NCBI GenBank assembly: GCA_024681275.1
Contig: JAILBD010000130.1
Coordinates: forward strand, 1 to 14,899
DNA from: Erysipelotrichaceae bacterium
GTDB taxonomy: Bacteria > Bacillota_I > Bacilli_A > Erysipelotrichales > Erysipelotrichaceae
Direction of reading: 5' to 3'
DNA: 14,899 bases
Shown here: one piece after another, positions 6,658-14,029 of the stretch
Position numbering within the stretch: position 1 is the first letter of the stretch
How the letters are laid out: every line of letters begins with the position of its first letter
The notes under the pieces: generated by a model
Told to the model about the DNA's origin: nothing
The model's input: the letters and a program-made list of their open reading frames with translations, nothing else
Database searches by the model: none
Translations under genes and position numbers: made by a program

Positions 6658-8215
6658 TGATGATATCTCGACGATCGATGTCATTCAGTCTCAGCTGGAT
6701 CTTTCGCAACTGGGCATAAGCAGGATCTTCCGTGCCTACAACGGGAAGATGGCCGAGAACATCATCGATGAGGAAAGGCCCGATCTGATCCTCTGTGATA
6801 TCGACATGCCGATCTGCAACGGCATGCATGTACTGGAGTATGCCTATGAGGCGGACAGGGACATCGAGTTCTCTTTCCTGACCTGCTACGAGAAATTCGA
6901 ATATGCGCAAAAGGCCATCCAGTATGGCGCCACCAGCTATCTGACCAAGCCTTTCGACCTGGAGGAAGTGAAGGCCTGCATCCAGAAGATGGTCGCCAAT
7001 GTGAAAAAGAAAAGGGCAAGCCAGAATGCCCAGACCCGCAACGACTCCCTGCTGTCTTCGATCTTCCGCCAGGCGAGCGACGGCATCCTGGGAACGAACA
7101 AAGATATCATCGATGCGGCTTTACGAAGCAACGGCGTCGACTTTACAGCCGACAGCAGATGGCGCATCGTCTTCAGCTGCGGCGATATGACCGATGCCAT
7201 CCGGAAGACCTGGAACAAGGAACTGCTGGTCTTCACGGCTTCACGCATTCACGATGAAGTGCTGCTGGACTATGTGGGCTCGGCACACACGGTGGTCAAT
7301 TCCGATGACCGCTTCCTTTGGAATTTCTGTTTCATCGATGTCCCGATGGAGGATGAGGAACTGAAGGGCAGATGCATGAAGCTGATCGAGTTCAGCCGGA
7401 ACTATATGTCGATCGATCCGGTCATCCTGATCTCCGGGGTCTTTCCTTTCCATGAGACGGCCGATGTGGTCTGCGATCTCTATGAGAAGATGCGCAAGAT
7501 ACGCTATTACTCCGGAAGGATCTTCTTTGATGGTGAACAGATCGATCCGCTCGAGAAGAAGCAGATCGGTCTCAACGAGAATCAGATCCTCTGGTATCTG
7601 AAGAAGAGGGATGAAGCGGGTTACGACGAGTACATCGCTTCCGCTTTGAATGATATGGATTGCACGAAGGAGGAGTTGGATCATTTCCGCAGGGAACTGA
7701 TCAATGTCTTCGTGACGCATTTCCGTGACAATGGTATGCGTTCCAATTCGGTCTTCATGGATGAGAGGGTCGTGGAGGCCAACGAGAAGGCCTGCATGGG
7801 AAGAAGCTTCATGGAAGAATATGCGAAGACCCTCTTTGAACTGCAGCAGAGCGAGGTGCAGAATGTCCTGGATTCCGAAGACATCATGGTCAGGGCCAAG
7901 AAGTATATCGATGAGAATTTCCGGGAGAACATAGATCGAAACGATGTGGCAGCCGTGACTTTCGTCACGCCGAACTATCTTTCCAAACTCTTCAAGAACG
8001 CCATGAACATGAACCTGAGGGAGTACATCAATCAGCTCAGGATCGAGGAGGCCAAGAGGCTGCTTCTGTCGACGGCGATGTCGGTCTCGGAGATCGCATC
8101 CTATGTCGGCTACTACAATATCTCGTATTTTTCCACGGTCTTCCATAAGATCGTAGGTGTCTCACCATTCGACTGGCGGAATCAGAAAGGGGAAAGGGAA
8201 GATGCGTCTTTCTGA
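6638..8215 (+). CDS. YesN-type response regulator (receiver + AraC-type DNA-binding domain)
   Basis: 525 residues from the ATG at 6638. The N-terminal receiver domain (about 1-120) has the acidic pocket CDDD (6-9), phosphoacceptor Asp54 in LILCDIDMP, Thr82 and Lys104 in LTKPF, so it looks fully functional. A long linker of about 300 residues follows, as is usual for YesN proteins. The C-terminal AraC/XylS double helix-turn-helix spans about 419-516 (ENIDRNDVAAVTFVTPNYLS, then VSEIASYVGYYNISYFSTVF and a closing VGVSPFDWR). It should be phosphorylated by the kinase just upstream and activate nearby transport and enzyme operons, the likely targets being the promoters before 3379 and 8989. It overlaps the kinase gene by 20 bases and the next gene by 14, so all three are co-transcribed. 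Targets are inferred from position only. Confidence 0.93.
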   Translation: MKLLICDDDISTIDVIQSQLDLSQLGISRIFRAYNGKMAENIIDEERPDLILCDIDMPICNGMHVLEYAYEADRDIEFSFLTCYEKFEYAQKAIQYGATSYLTKPFDLEEVKACIQKMVANVKKKRASQNAQTRNDSLLSSIFRQASDGILGTNKDIIDAALRSNGVDFTADSRWRIVFSCGDMTDAIRKTWNKELLVFTASRIHDEVLLDYVGSAHTVVNSDDRFLWNFCFIDVPMEDEELKGRCMKLIEFSRNYMSIDPVILISGVFPFHETADVVCDLYEKMRKIRYYSGRIFFDGEQIDPLEKKQIGLNENQILWYLKKRDEAGYDEYIASALNDMDCTKEELDHFRRELINVFVTHFRDNGMRSNSVFMDERVVEANEKACMGRSFMEEYAKTLFELQQSEVQNVLDSEDIMVRAKKYIDENFRENIDRNDVAAVTFVTPNYLSKLFKNAMNMNLREYINQLRIEEAKRLLLSTAMSVSEIASYVGYYNISYFSTVFHKIVGVSPFDWRNQKGEREDASF

Positions 8216-8870
8216 AAGATTGAAAAAGGACAGGGAACAGCTGGAGAAGCTTCCCGATCGAAAAAGCAGACTGACTTTCATCTGGGACTACTACAGGATC
8301 CCCATCCTGGCGCTGGCCTGCGTGCTGGCGGTCTCTTTGATCGCGGCAGTCAACAACATCGGCAGGCCGAAGGTGTCCATGTATGTCGTGCTGCTCAACA
8401 ACGACTCATCGGTCGTGAAATGCGATGATACCGTCTTTGACAGGTATCTGGAGAAAGCCGGTCTGGATCTGTCCGGAAAGAAGGCGAACATCGCGGTCGA
8501 TTATTCTCTGGGCAACGAGTTCAACGAGAGTGCCGACATCGAGACGCTGCAGGTCCTGACGGCGCTGTTCACGGTCTCCGATCTGGATCTCTATGTCTCG
8601 CCAGAGGAGTATTTTGAGTATTTCGCCAGGGAAGACGGCCTTGCGGATCTGAACCGGCTGATCGACAGATCGCTTCTGGACAAGCATGAGGAAGATCTTT
8701 ACTATTGCGATACCAGCAACGGAGGTCATGTGCTGGCCGGCATCATCCTGCATCCGGGATCGCCCCTTCACGAGGCTTTCTATTACCACGATGATGTCAT
8801 CATCGGAGCCGTCAACAACGGCGATCATTTTGAAGAAGCTGTCGCCTTCATCACTGAGATCCTGAAGTAA
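8202..8870 (+). CDS. Small membrane-anchored protein of unknown function, co-transcribed with the two-component system
   Basis: 222 residues from the ATG at 8202; an upstream ATG at 8157 is in frame but lies deep inside the response-regulator gene. The N-terminus is a charged cytoplasmic stretch (MRLSERLKKDREQLEKL), then FIWDYYR and one transmembrane helix (about 33-50), leaving about 170 residues outside. There is no lipobox and no enzyme motif I recognise. Segments such as SDLDLYVSPEEYFEYFAREDGL and LADLNRLID recall parts of solute-binding folds, where a residue track describes an unreliable 'domain left in state' segment, but the chain is far shorter than a whole binding protein. Overlaps the response-regulator stop by 14 bases and ends at a terminator. 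Its operon with the kinase suggests an accessory role in signalling (inference). I cannot name a family. Confidence 0.75.
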   Translation: MRLSERLKKDREQLEKLPDRKSRLTFIWDYYRIPILALACVLAVSLIAAVNNIGRPKVSMYVVLLNNDSSVVKCDDTVFDRYLEKAGLDLSGKKANIAVDYSLGNEFNESADIETLQVLTALFTVSDLDLYVSPEEYFEYFAREDGLADLNRLIDRSLLDKHEEDLYYCDTSNGGHVLAGIILHPGSPLHEAFYYHDDVIIGAVNNGDHFEEAVAFITEILK

Positions 8871-8883
8871 AGGGTCTCTTTTT
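8856..8883 (+). terminator. Intrinsic terminator closing the two-component operon
   Basis: GAGATCC (8856-8862) pairs with GGGTCTC (8872-8878) in a 7-bp stem with one G-U pair and a 9-nt loop. Five T follow (8879-8883). The stem begins inside the last codons of the small membrane protein and the stop codon lies in the loop. Confidence 0.6.
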
Positions 8884-8931
8884 GTTGCGGGCAGAAATAT
8901 AAAAATACAGTGTACTTTTTTTAATGATAGC

Positions 8932-8959
8932 TTTACAGGCTTGAATTAATATGTAAATA
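8932..8959 (+). promoter_or_regulatory. Candidate promoter of the permease operon
   Basis: TTTACA (8932-8937) and TAAATA (8954-8959) are spaced by 16 nt, about 30 nt before the permease ATG. The -10 matches poorly (3 of 6), so an activator may be needed. The 118-base gap is AT-rich and includes TTGAATTAATATG (8941-8953), similar to a sequence in front of the solute-binding protein. The permease has a strong ribosome site, AAAGGAG at 8975-8981. Confidence 0.35.
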
Positions 8960-8988
8960 GGATGCTTATGCAGTAAAGGAGTTACATT

Positions 8989-9957
8989 ATGTCTGATATC
9001 AAGAAGACTCAGAGCTCTGAATTCGATGATGTCCTAAAGGAACAGAAGAAACTTCAGCGCAAAGAGAAATTCAAGAATGACTTCCCGCTTTACATGATGA
9101 TGCTTCCGGGTATTCTGTATCTGATCGCCAACAACTATCTGCCGATGTTCGGTATCCTGCTGGCGTTCAAGAGGATCAATTACGCGGTCGGCATCCTCAA
9201 GAGCCCGTGGGTCGGTCTGGACAACTTTGAGTATCTGTTCAAGACGAAGGATGCCTTCATCATGGTCAGGAACACTCTGGCTTACAATGCGGTCTGGATC
9301 ATCATGGACCTGGTCATCGCGGTCTTCATCGCCCTGTGCATGAATGAAATCGCCCAGAGGAAGATCGCAAAGGTCATCCAGCCGATCATCTGTTTCCCTT
9401 CGATGGTCTCGGCTGTCATCCTTTCCTTCCTGGTCTATGCCTTCCTGAGCCACAGCTACGGTTATCTGAATACGAGGTTCTTTGCGGATAATCCGATCCA
9501 GTGGTACACGACAGCCAAGTACTGGCCGCTCTTGCTGACGATCGTTCACATCTGGCAGGGTGCCGGTCAGAGCTCGGTCATCTACATGGCGAGCATCGGC
9601 GGCATCGACAAGGGTCTCTATGAATCCGCCAGGATCGACGGTGCGACCAAGTTCGAGCAGATCCGTTACATCACACTTCCTCTGCTGAAGCCGATGATCA
9701 CGATGATGCTGCTGCTGTCGATCGGCCGTATCTTCAACTCGGATTTCGGTCTCTTCTATCAGGTCACACTGAATAACGGCATGCTTTATGAGACGACGCA
9801 GACGATCGATACCTTCGTCTACCGCGCTCTGATGCAGTCCAACAACGTCGGACAGTCTTCGGCAGCCAGCGTTTTCCAGGCGGTGATCGGTTTCATACTG
9901 GTCCTGCTCTCCAACCTGCTGGTACGTAAGATCAACCCGGAGAACTCACTGTTCTAG
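8989..9957 (+). CDS. CUT1 ABC transporter permease, LplB-like
   Basis: 322 residues; a binding-protein-dependent transport permease (BPD_transp_1 type). After a charged cytoplasmic N-terminus (1-31) come about six hydrophobic segments, starting at LYMMMLPGILYLIANNYLPM (34-53). The conserved EAA loop that docks on the ATPase is YESARIDGATKFEQIRYITL (211-230), followed by PLLKP, including the invariant Gly of the DGA motif. Length and N-terminal pattern are typical of the LplB/YtfT-like half of lipoprotein-dependent oligosaccharide importers with DUF3502 binding proteins. Start supported by AAAGGAG with a 7-nt spacer. First gene of the main plus-strand operon, 10 nt before its partner permease. 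Together they would form the membrane channel for the solute bound by the lipoprotein at 3379-4875. Confidence 0.94.
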   Translation: MSDIKKTQSSEFDDVLKEQKKLQRKEKFKNDFPLYMMMLPGILYLIANNYLPMFGILLAFKRINYAVGILKSPWVGLDNFEYLFKTKDAFIMVRNTLAYNAVWIIMDLVIAVFIALCMNEIAQRKIAKVIQPIICFPSMVSAVILSFLVYAFLSHSYGYLNTRFFADNPIQWYTTAKYWPLLLTIVHIWQGAGQSSVIYMASIGGIDKGLYESARIDGATKFEQIRYITLPLLKPMITMMLLLSIGRIFNSDFGLFYQVTLNNGMLYETTQTIDTFVYRALMQSNNVGQSSAASVFQAVIGFILVLLSNLLVRKINPENSLF

Positions 9958-9967
9958 GAGAAGAAAT

Positions 9968-10882
9968 ATGGCAAAAAAGAATAACAAGATCACATTGATG
10001 AAGGGCGAAAGAGAGTTCCATTATGCGGCGTTGATCATCATGACGCTCATGATGCTTTTCTGTATCGTTCCGCTCATTCTGATGGTCACGGTCTCCTTCT
10101 CATCCGAGCAGTCACTGGTATATGGCTACAGATTCATTCCGGATCAGTGGTCTCTGGATGCCTACGCATTCATGTGGGCAAAGAGAGCGACGATCTTCCG
10201 GGCCTATGGTCTGACGATCCTGGTCACGGTGATCGGTACGGCGATCAGCCTTGTTTTGACATCGATGTTTGCTTATCCTCTTTCAAGGAAGGATTTCAAG
10301 CCTCGCAACGTCATCGCTTTCATCCTTTTCTTCACGATGCTGTTCAACGGCGGTATGACCGCTTCCTATATGGTATGGACCAGGCTCTTCCACATCAAGG
10401 ACAAGATCTGGGCATATCTGCTTCCTGGTTCTCTGATGAATGGCATGAACGTCATGCTGGTAAGGAACTACTTCAATGCCAACATCCCGTATTCCATCAT
10501 CGAAGCAGCCCGTCTTGACGGTGCGAAGGACTGGACGATCTATTCCAAGATCATGGTCCCGCTTTCCAAGCCGATCATGACGACGATCGGTCTGTTCTCT
10601 GCTCTGGGTTACTGGAACAACTGGACAGCCGGTATCTACTATGTCAACAATCCTAAACTGTACACGATACAGGTCTATCTGAAGAAGCTGATGGATTCCA
10701 TCCAGTTCCTGAAGACGACAGACCTGCAGAGCGAGGCGACCCTGCTGGCTTCACGCAACCTGCCGACAGAGTCTGCGCGTATGGCCATCGCCATCATCGC
10801 TTTGATCCCTGTCCTGGTCGTCTATCCGTTCATCCAGAAGGAGCTGATCAAGGGCATGGTCGTCGGCGGCGTCAAGGGATGA
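9968..10882 (+). CDS. CUT1 ABC transporter permease, LplC/YtcP-like
   Basis: 304 residues, the second permease of the importer. About six membrane segments are visible, the first at 19-42 (YAALIIMTLMMLFCIVPLIL). The EAA loop is IEAARLDGAKDWTIYSKIMV (178-197), followed by PLSKP. The C-terminus ends VVYPFIQKELIKGMVVGGVKG, a signature ending of CUT1 MalG/LplC-type permeases. The RBS AGGAG (9956-9960) overlaps the stop codon of the upstream permease, with a 7-nt spacer, so translation is tightly linked. It pairs with the LplB-like protein and with the ATPase at the right end of the window. Confidence 0.95.
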   Translation: MAKKNNKITLMKGEREFHYAALIIMTLMMLFCIVPLILMVTVSFSSEQSLVYGYRFIPDQWSLDAYAFMWAKRATIFRAYGLTILVTVIGTAISLVLTSMFAYPLSRKDFKPRNVIAFILFFTMLFNGGMTASYMVWTRLFHIKDKIWAYLLPGSLMNGMNVMLVRNYFNANIPYSIIEAARLDGAKDWTIYSKIMVPLSKPIMTTIGLFSALGYWNNWTAGIYYVNNPKLYTIQVYLKKLMDSIQFLKTTDLQSEATLLASRNLPTESARMAIAIIALIPVLVVYPFIQKELIKGMVVGGVKG

Positions 10883-10898
10883 TCTGTTAAGGAGAAAA

Positions 10899-12398
10899 AT
10901 GAACAAACGCAAACCATTTGAAAAAGCCAGACCCGAGGAAGTCGGTGTCAGCAGCAAACTGATCTTAGAGTATATCGAAAACCTTGAAAAGAGCCAGACG
11001 GAGATGCACGGCCTGATGATCATGCGTCACAACAAGATGATCACCGAAGGCTGGTGGACGCCATATGGTCCGAACCTGCGCCACGGCCTGCAGAGCCACA
11101 CCAAGACTTATGCGGCGACAGCGGTCGGTATCGCTTATACAGAAGGCTTGGTGAAGCTCGATGAGCGGATCATCGACATCTTCCCGGATGAGTCTCCTGC
11201 AGAACCAAGTGAGAATCTGAAGCTTCTGACCGTCAGAGATGTGCTGTGCATGGGCTGCGGCATGGACGAGATGCCAAGACCCTCAAAAGACTGGATCAGG
11301 GACTTCCTCCATACACCGGTCAATCACAAGCCGGGCACGACATACATGTACAATTCCACCGGATCCACTCTGCTGGGCGCCATCGTCAGAAAGAAGACAG
11401 GCCTGGGCTTGCACGACTATCTGACACCGCGTCTTTTCAACAAGATCGGCATCAATCCGGACAACCTCAGATGGATGTGCATGCCTGATGGCATGGAAGT
11501 CGGCGGCGGCGGACTCTTCGCCACGACCGAAGACAACTTCCGTCTCATGAAACTCTATGCTGACGGCGGCATCTGGGAAGGCGAGAGGATCCTCGCTGAG
11601 GACTATGTGAAACTGGCTACGACCAATCAGAACGATTCGGCGACCGAGTCCATCAACAATCCGGAAGCTTCCGACAACTTCCTGGGCTATGGCTTCCAGA
11701 TCTGGATGTGCAAGCCGAACAGGGCTTACCGTGCCGATGGCGCAATGGGTCAGTTCACGATCATCCTGCCGGATCTCGATATGGAGATCGCCATCAATGA
11801 GACGGCGATGGGTGCGCACTGGGCACAGAGCACACTAAACATCACCTGGGACTTCGTCGAGAAGATCACAGAGGATGCCGCGCTTCCGGAAGATGAGGAA
11901 GCTTATGACAGGCTCTGCCGCAAGCTGAAGAGGCTCAACATCGGCAATCCTGAATGTCAGCCATTCTCGCCGACGATCGAAAGGATCAGCGGCAAGGCTT
12001 ACAGGGTCAAGGAAGGCATCTTCACTCCGTTCGGTTTCAATTTCATGAGCGGAGAGCCGGCAGACAATATCGACACTTTCTGTTTGCAGTTCGATGACTA
12101 TGGCTTCGTCTGGAACTTCAGGACGCAGTCCGGAAGGGAAGAGAAGATCCGCTTTGCGACCAATGGGACAAGATTCACCAATATGCTGGGCAAGAGAGAA
12201 GACAACACACAGGTCTATCTGGGTGACGCATACTGGAAAGATGACGATACCCTCATCGCACATGGACGCTGGGTCGAGACCTGCATCGAAGACACGTACT
12301 GCTTCAGGTTCACGGGAGATGATCTGAAGGTCGAGCCGGAAAACAACTCGGCATTCCGTTTCTTCAAGATGCCTGATATCGTGATCGAAAAAGTATAG
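10899..12398 (+). CDS. Beta-lactamase-fold serine hydrolase (PF00144 type)
   Basis: 499 residues. The N-terminal two-thirds is a class C beta-lactamase / DD-peptidase / esterase fold. The SxxK motif is SHTK at 66-69 (nucleophile Ser66, base Lys69), the tyrosine motif is YMYNST with Tyr151, GGGGLFATTED lies at 202-212, and ADGAMGQF at 279-286 takes the place of the third, KTG-like motif. The YNS order recalls 6-aminohexanoate-dimer-hydrolase-like and esterase members rather than true beta-lactamases. Residues from about 335 on form a separate, probably beta-rich domain. No signal peptide, so likely cytoplasmic and not a cell-wall enzyme. RBS AAGGAG at 10889-10894, 16 nt after the permease stop, so same operon. 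Within a transport locus an esterase or amidase acting on the imported compound is plausible; the real substrate is unknown. Confidence 0.88.
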   Translation: MNKRKPFEKARPEEVGVSSKLILEYIENLEKSQTEMHGLMIMRHNKMITEGWWTPYGPNLRHGLQSHTKTYAATAVGIAYTEGLVKLDERIIDIFPDESPAEPSENLKLLTVRDVLCMGCGMDEMPRPSKDWIRDFLHTPVNHKPGTTYMYNSTGSTLLGAIVRKKTGLGLHDYLTPRLFNKIGINPDNLRWMCMPDGMEVGGGGLFATTEDNFRLMKLYADGGIWEGERILAEDYVKLATTNQNDSATESINNPEASDNFLGYGFQIWMCKPNRAYRADGAMGQFTIILPDLDMEIAINETAMGAHWAQSTLNITWDFVEKITEDAALPEDEEAYDRLCRKLKRLNIGNPECQPFSPTIERISGKAYRVKEGIFTPFGFNFMSGEPADNIDTFCLQFDDYGFVWNFRTQSGREEKIRFATNGTRFTNMLGKREDNTQVYLGDAYWKDDDTLIAHGRWVETCIEDTYCFRFTGDDLKVEPENNSAFRFFKMPDIVIEKV

Positions 12399-12406
12399 AA
12401 ATCACA

Positions 12407-12430
12407 AGTGGTCCACTGCGGTGGACCACT
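12407..12430 (+). other. Perfect intercistronic hairpin without a T-run
   Basis: AGTGGTCCAC (12407-12416) and GTGGACCACT (12421-12430) form a 10-bp perfect stem closed by a TGCG tetraloop. It lies between the serine hydrolase stop and the deacetylase RBS (AGGAGG, 12439-12444). Only GCTTTC follows, so it is a poor intrinsic terminator. An mRNA-stability element, an attenuator or a protein-binding palindrome are all possible. Confidence 0.7.
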
Positions 12431-12438
12431 GCTTTCAA

Positions 12439-12444
12439 AGGAGG
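12439..12444 (+). promoter_or_regulatory. RBS that sets the deacetylase start
   Basis: AGGAGG sits 5 nt before the ATG at 12450. The longer reading frame from GTG at 12408 would start inside the hairpin with no ribosome site, so it is not preferred. Confidence 0.8.
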
Positions 12445-12449
12445 ATAAG

Positions 12450-13316
12450 ATGGGCAAAAGATTCGATTCCCTGCAGTTTCCGGGACATAGGAACAAAGTC
12501 TTTACACTGAGCTATGACGACGGTGTCATACAGGACAGGAGACTGGTCGGGCTGTTTGACAGATACGGGGTGAAGTGCACCTTCAATCTGGGCTACGGGG
12601 TCCTGGGCTATAAGGGAGACAAGCGTTTTGTACCGGGAAGAAAGGCCGTCGACATCTCCAAGGTGGAGAAAGAAGAGGTCGCTGAGCTTTACCGGAATCA
12701 CGAAGTCGGCGGGCATGGCCTCTATCATTCCGATCTTTCAGCGCTTGGGGAACCATATGCGATGTATGAGATCGTCGAGGACAAGGCAAAACTGGAGAGC
12801 CTGGTGCAAAGGCCACTGCGGATGTTCGCCTATCCTTTCGGGACTTTCAACGAGACGACGAAGAAGCTTCTGAAATCAGCGGGCTACAAGGGTGCCAGGA
12901 CGGTGCGTTCGACGCATCGCTTCGATCTGCCTGCAGATCCTTTTGAGCTGGATCCGACCTGTCATCACAATGATGAAAAACTCATGGAACTGGCTGAGGA
13001 CTTCGTGAACATGAAGGGTTTCAAGCCGGCGATGTTCTATGTCTGGGGACATGGCTACGAGTTCGATGGCGATGACAACTGGGATGTGATCGAGAAGCTG
13101 GTCTCCTATATCGCTTCGCACAAGGATGAGATCTGGTTTGCCGGCAACGGTCAGATCCTGTCTTATGTGGAAGCTTATCACATGTTAGAATATAGTGTAG
13201 ACGGTTCCATGGTCTATAATCCAACTTCGACAGATATCGATATCATGACGGCTTTCGGTGTGGAAGAACACCTGAAAGCGGGGACCGTGACGAAACTGAA
13301 AGAAACGATACTATGA
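12450..13316 (+). CDS. Polysaccharide deacetylase (NodB-homology, carbohydrate esterase 4-like)
   Basis: 288 residues with the NodB motifs in order. Motif 1 is LSYDDG (Asp23 and metal-binding Asp24). Motif 2 is HGLYH, supplying two His metal ligands (89 and 93). Motif 3 is the FAYPFG loop at 126-131. GYKGARTV follows with Arg150, and a late WGH (199-201) offers a His. The catalytic and metal set looks intact, so it should remove N- or O-acetyl groups from a carbohydrate. Unlike most secreted CE4 enzymes it has no signal peptide or membrane anchor, pointing to a cytoplasmic substrate. It lies downstream of the serine hydrolase after a hairpin and overlaps the YesL-like gene by four bases (ATGA), so those two are translationally coupled. 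Substrate not identifiable. Confidence 0.9.
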   Translation: MGKRFDSLQFPGHRNKVFTLSYDDGVIQDRRLVGLFDRYGVKCTFNLGYGVLGYKGDKRFVPGRKAVDISKVEKEEVAELYRNHEVGGHGLYHSDLSALGEPYAMYEIVEDKAKLESLVQRPLRMFAYPFGTFNETTKKLLKSAGYKGARTVRSTHRFDLPADPFELDPTCHHNDEKLMELAEDFVNMKGFKPAMFYVWGHGYEFDGDDNWDVIEKLVSYIASHKDEIWFAGNGQILSYVEAYHMLEYSVDGSMVYNPTSTDIDIMTAFGVEEHLKAGTVTKLKETIL

Positions 13317-14029
13317 ATTACAACAGTCCTTTTATCAAGATGCTGGAAGCGATCGCGAATATGCTGATAGTGAGCTTTTTATGGTTCATCTTTTCGCTTC
13401 CGCTTCTGACCATCATTCCCGCTTCCGCAGCCCTGTATCACACGACCAACAAGATCATCTTCGGTCCGGGCAAGGGGAATGGCGTCTTCAAGGACTTTTT
13501 TGATTCCTACAAGCTCAACCTGATCCCCGGGATCAAACTGAACCTGATCATGATCGTGGCAGCGCTGTTCATCGCTGAGGGGCTGTGGACCGGCTATCAG
13601 TTCTACAGGGTCAGCATCTGGGGCATGCTGTACATGATGCTGGGGGTGCTCATCACAGCGATCGTCATCACAGCTCTGGTCTATGTGCCGCCTGTGCTGT
13701 CGCGTTTCATCGCACCGGTCTCATCGATCATCAGGATCGCCGTGTATTTTGCGATGCGCAAGCCGATCAGGAGCCTTCTTTATCTGGTCCTTTTCCTGTT
13801 CATGATCTATGCGATACAGGCTTTCCCTCTGGCTCTGCTGATCGTTCCGGCCCTCTATACCGACCTGGTCAGGACTTACCTTGAGAGGGACATGAAGCAG
13901 TTCATCGCGGACAATGGTCTGGAAGAGATGGCCAGCGAGGAAGAAGAGGAAGAGATCGAAGAAGAGGCGGAGTCGATGGTCGATATCGAAGAGAAGCTCT
14001 CTTCAAAGAGAAAGGGAACGAAGAAATAA
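13313..14029 (+). CDS. YesL-like DUF624 membrane protein
   Basis: 238 residues. Hydrophobic segments lie at about 11-38, 72-90, 103-124 and 154-182, with the typical DUF624 (PF04854) opening: an N-terminal helix ending FIFSLPLLTIIPASAALYHT, then a polar loop. In Bacillus subtilis YesL belongs to the yesLMN cluster for rhamnogalacturonan use; its biochemical role is not established. After the last membrane segment there is an unusual tail: an acidic run (residues 206-220, mostly Glu) followed by a basic end (SKRKGTKK). Start overlaps the deacetylase stop (ATGA, 13313-13316) with no strong ribosome site, and its stop overlaps the ATPase start (TAATG, 14027-14031). This coupling to the ATPase suggests the products act together, as part of or alongside the importer (inference). 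Confidence 0.88.
   Translation: MNYNSPFIKMLEAIANMLIVSFLWFIFSLPLLTIIPASAALYHTTNKIIFGPGKGNGVFKDFFDSYKLNLIPGIKLNLIMIVAALFIAEGLWTGYQFYRVSIWGMLYMMLGVLITAIVITALVYVPPVLSRFIAPVSSIIRIAVYFAMRKPIRSLLYLVLFLFMIYAIQAFPLALLIVPALYTDLVRTYLERDMKQFIADNGLEEMASEEEEEEIEEEAESMVDIEEKLSSKRKGTKK

Noticed and set aside
5269..6684. A 471-codon open frame on the minus strand opposite the kinase gene
   Set aside because: It lies wholly antisense to a well-supported kinase, has no family motif, and its composition (many Asp, Arg, Ile, Val in low-complexity order) is what the complement of an ATC/GAT-rich gene gives.
7241..8146. A 301-codon minus-strand open frame opposite the response regulator
   Set aside because: Antisense to the AraC-type regulator with clear receiver and HTH motifs; no independent evidence.
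8157..8201. ATG at 8157 as the start of the small membrane protein
   Set aside because: Would add 15 polar residues and deepen the overlap with the regulator to 59 bases; the ATG at 8202 has purine-rich sequence just upstream and fits the short overlaps seen elsewhere.
12408..12449. GTG at 12408 as the start of the deacetylase
   Set aside because: It lies in the hairpin and has no ribosome site; AGGAGG points to ATG at 12450.
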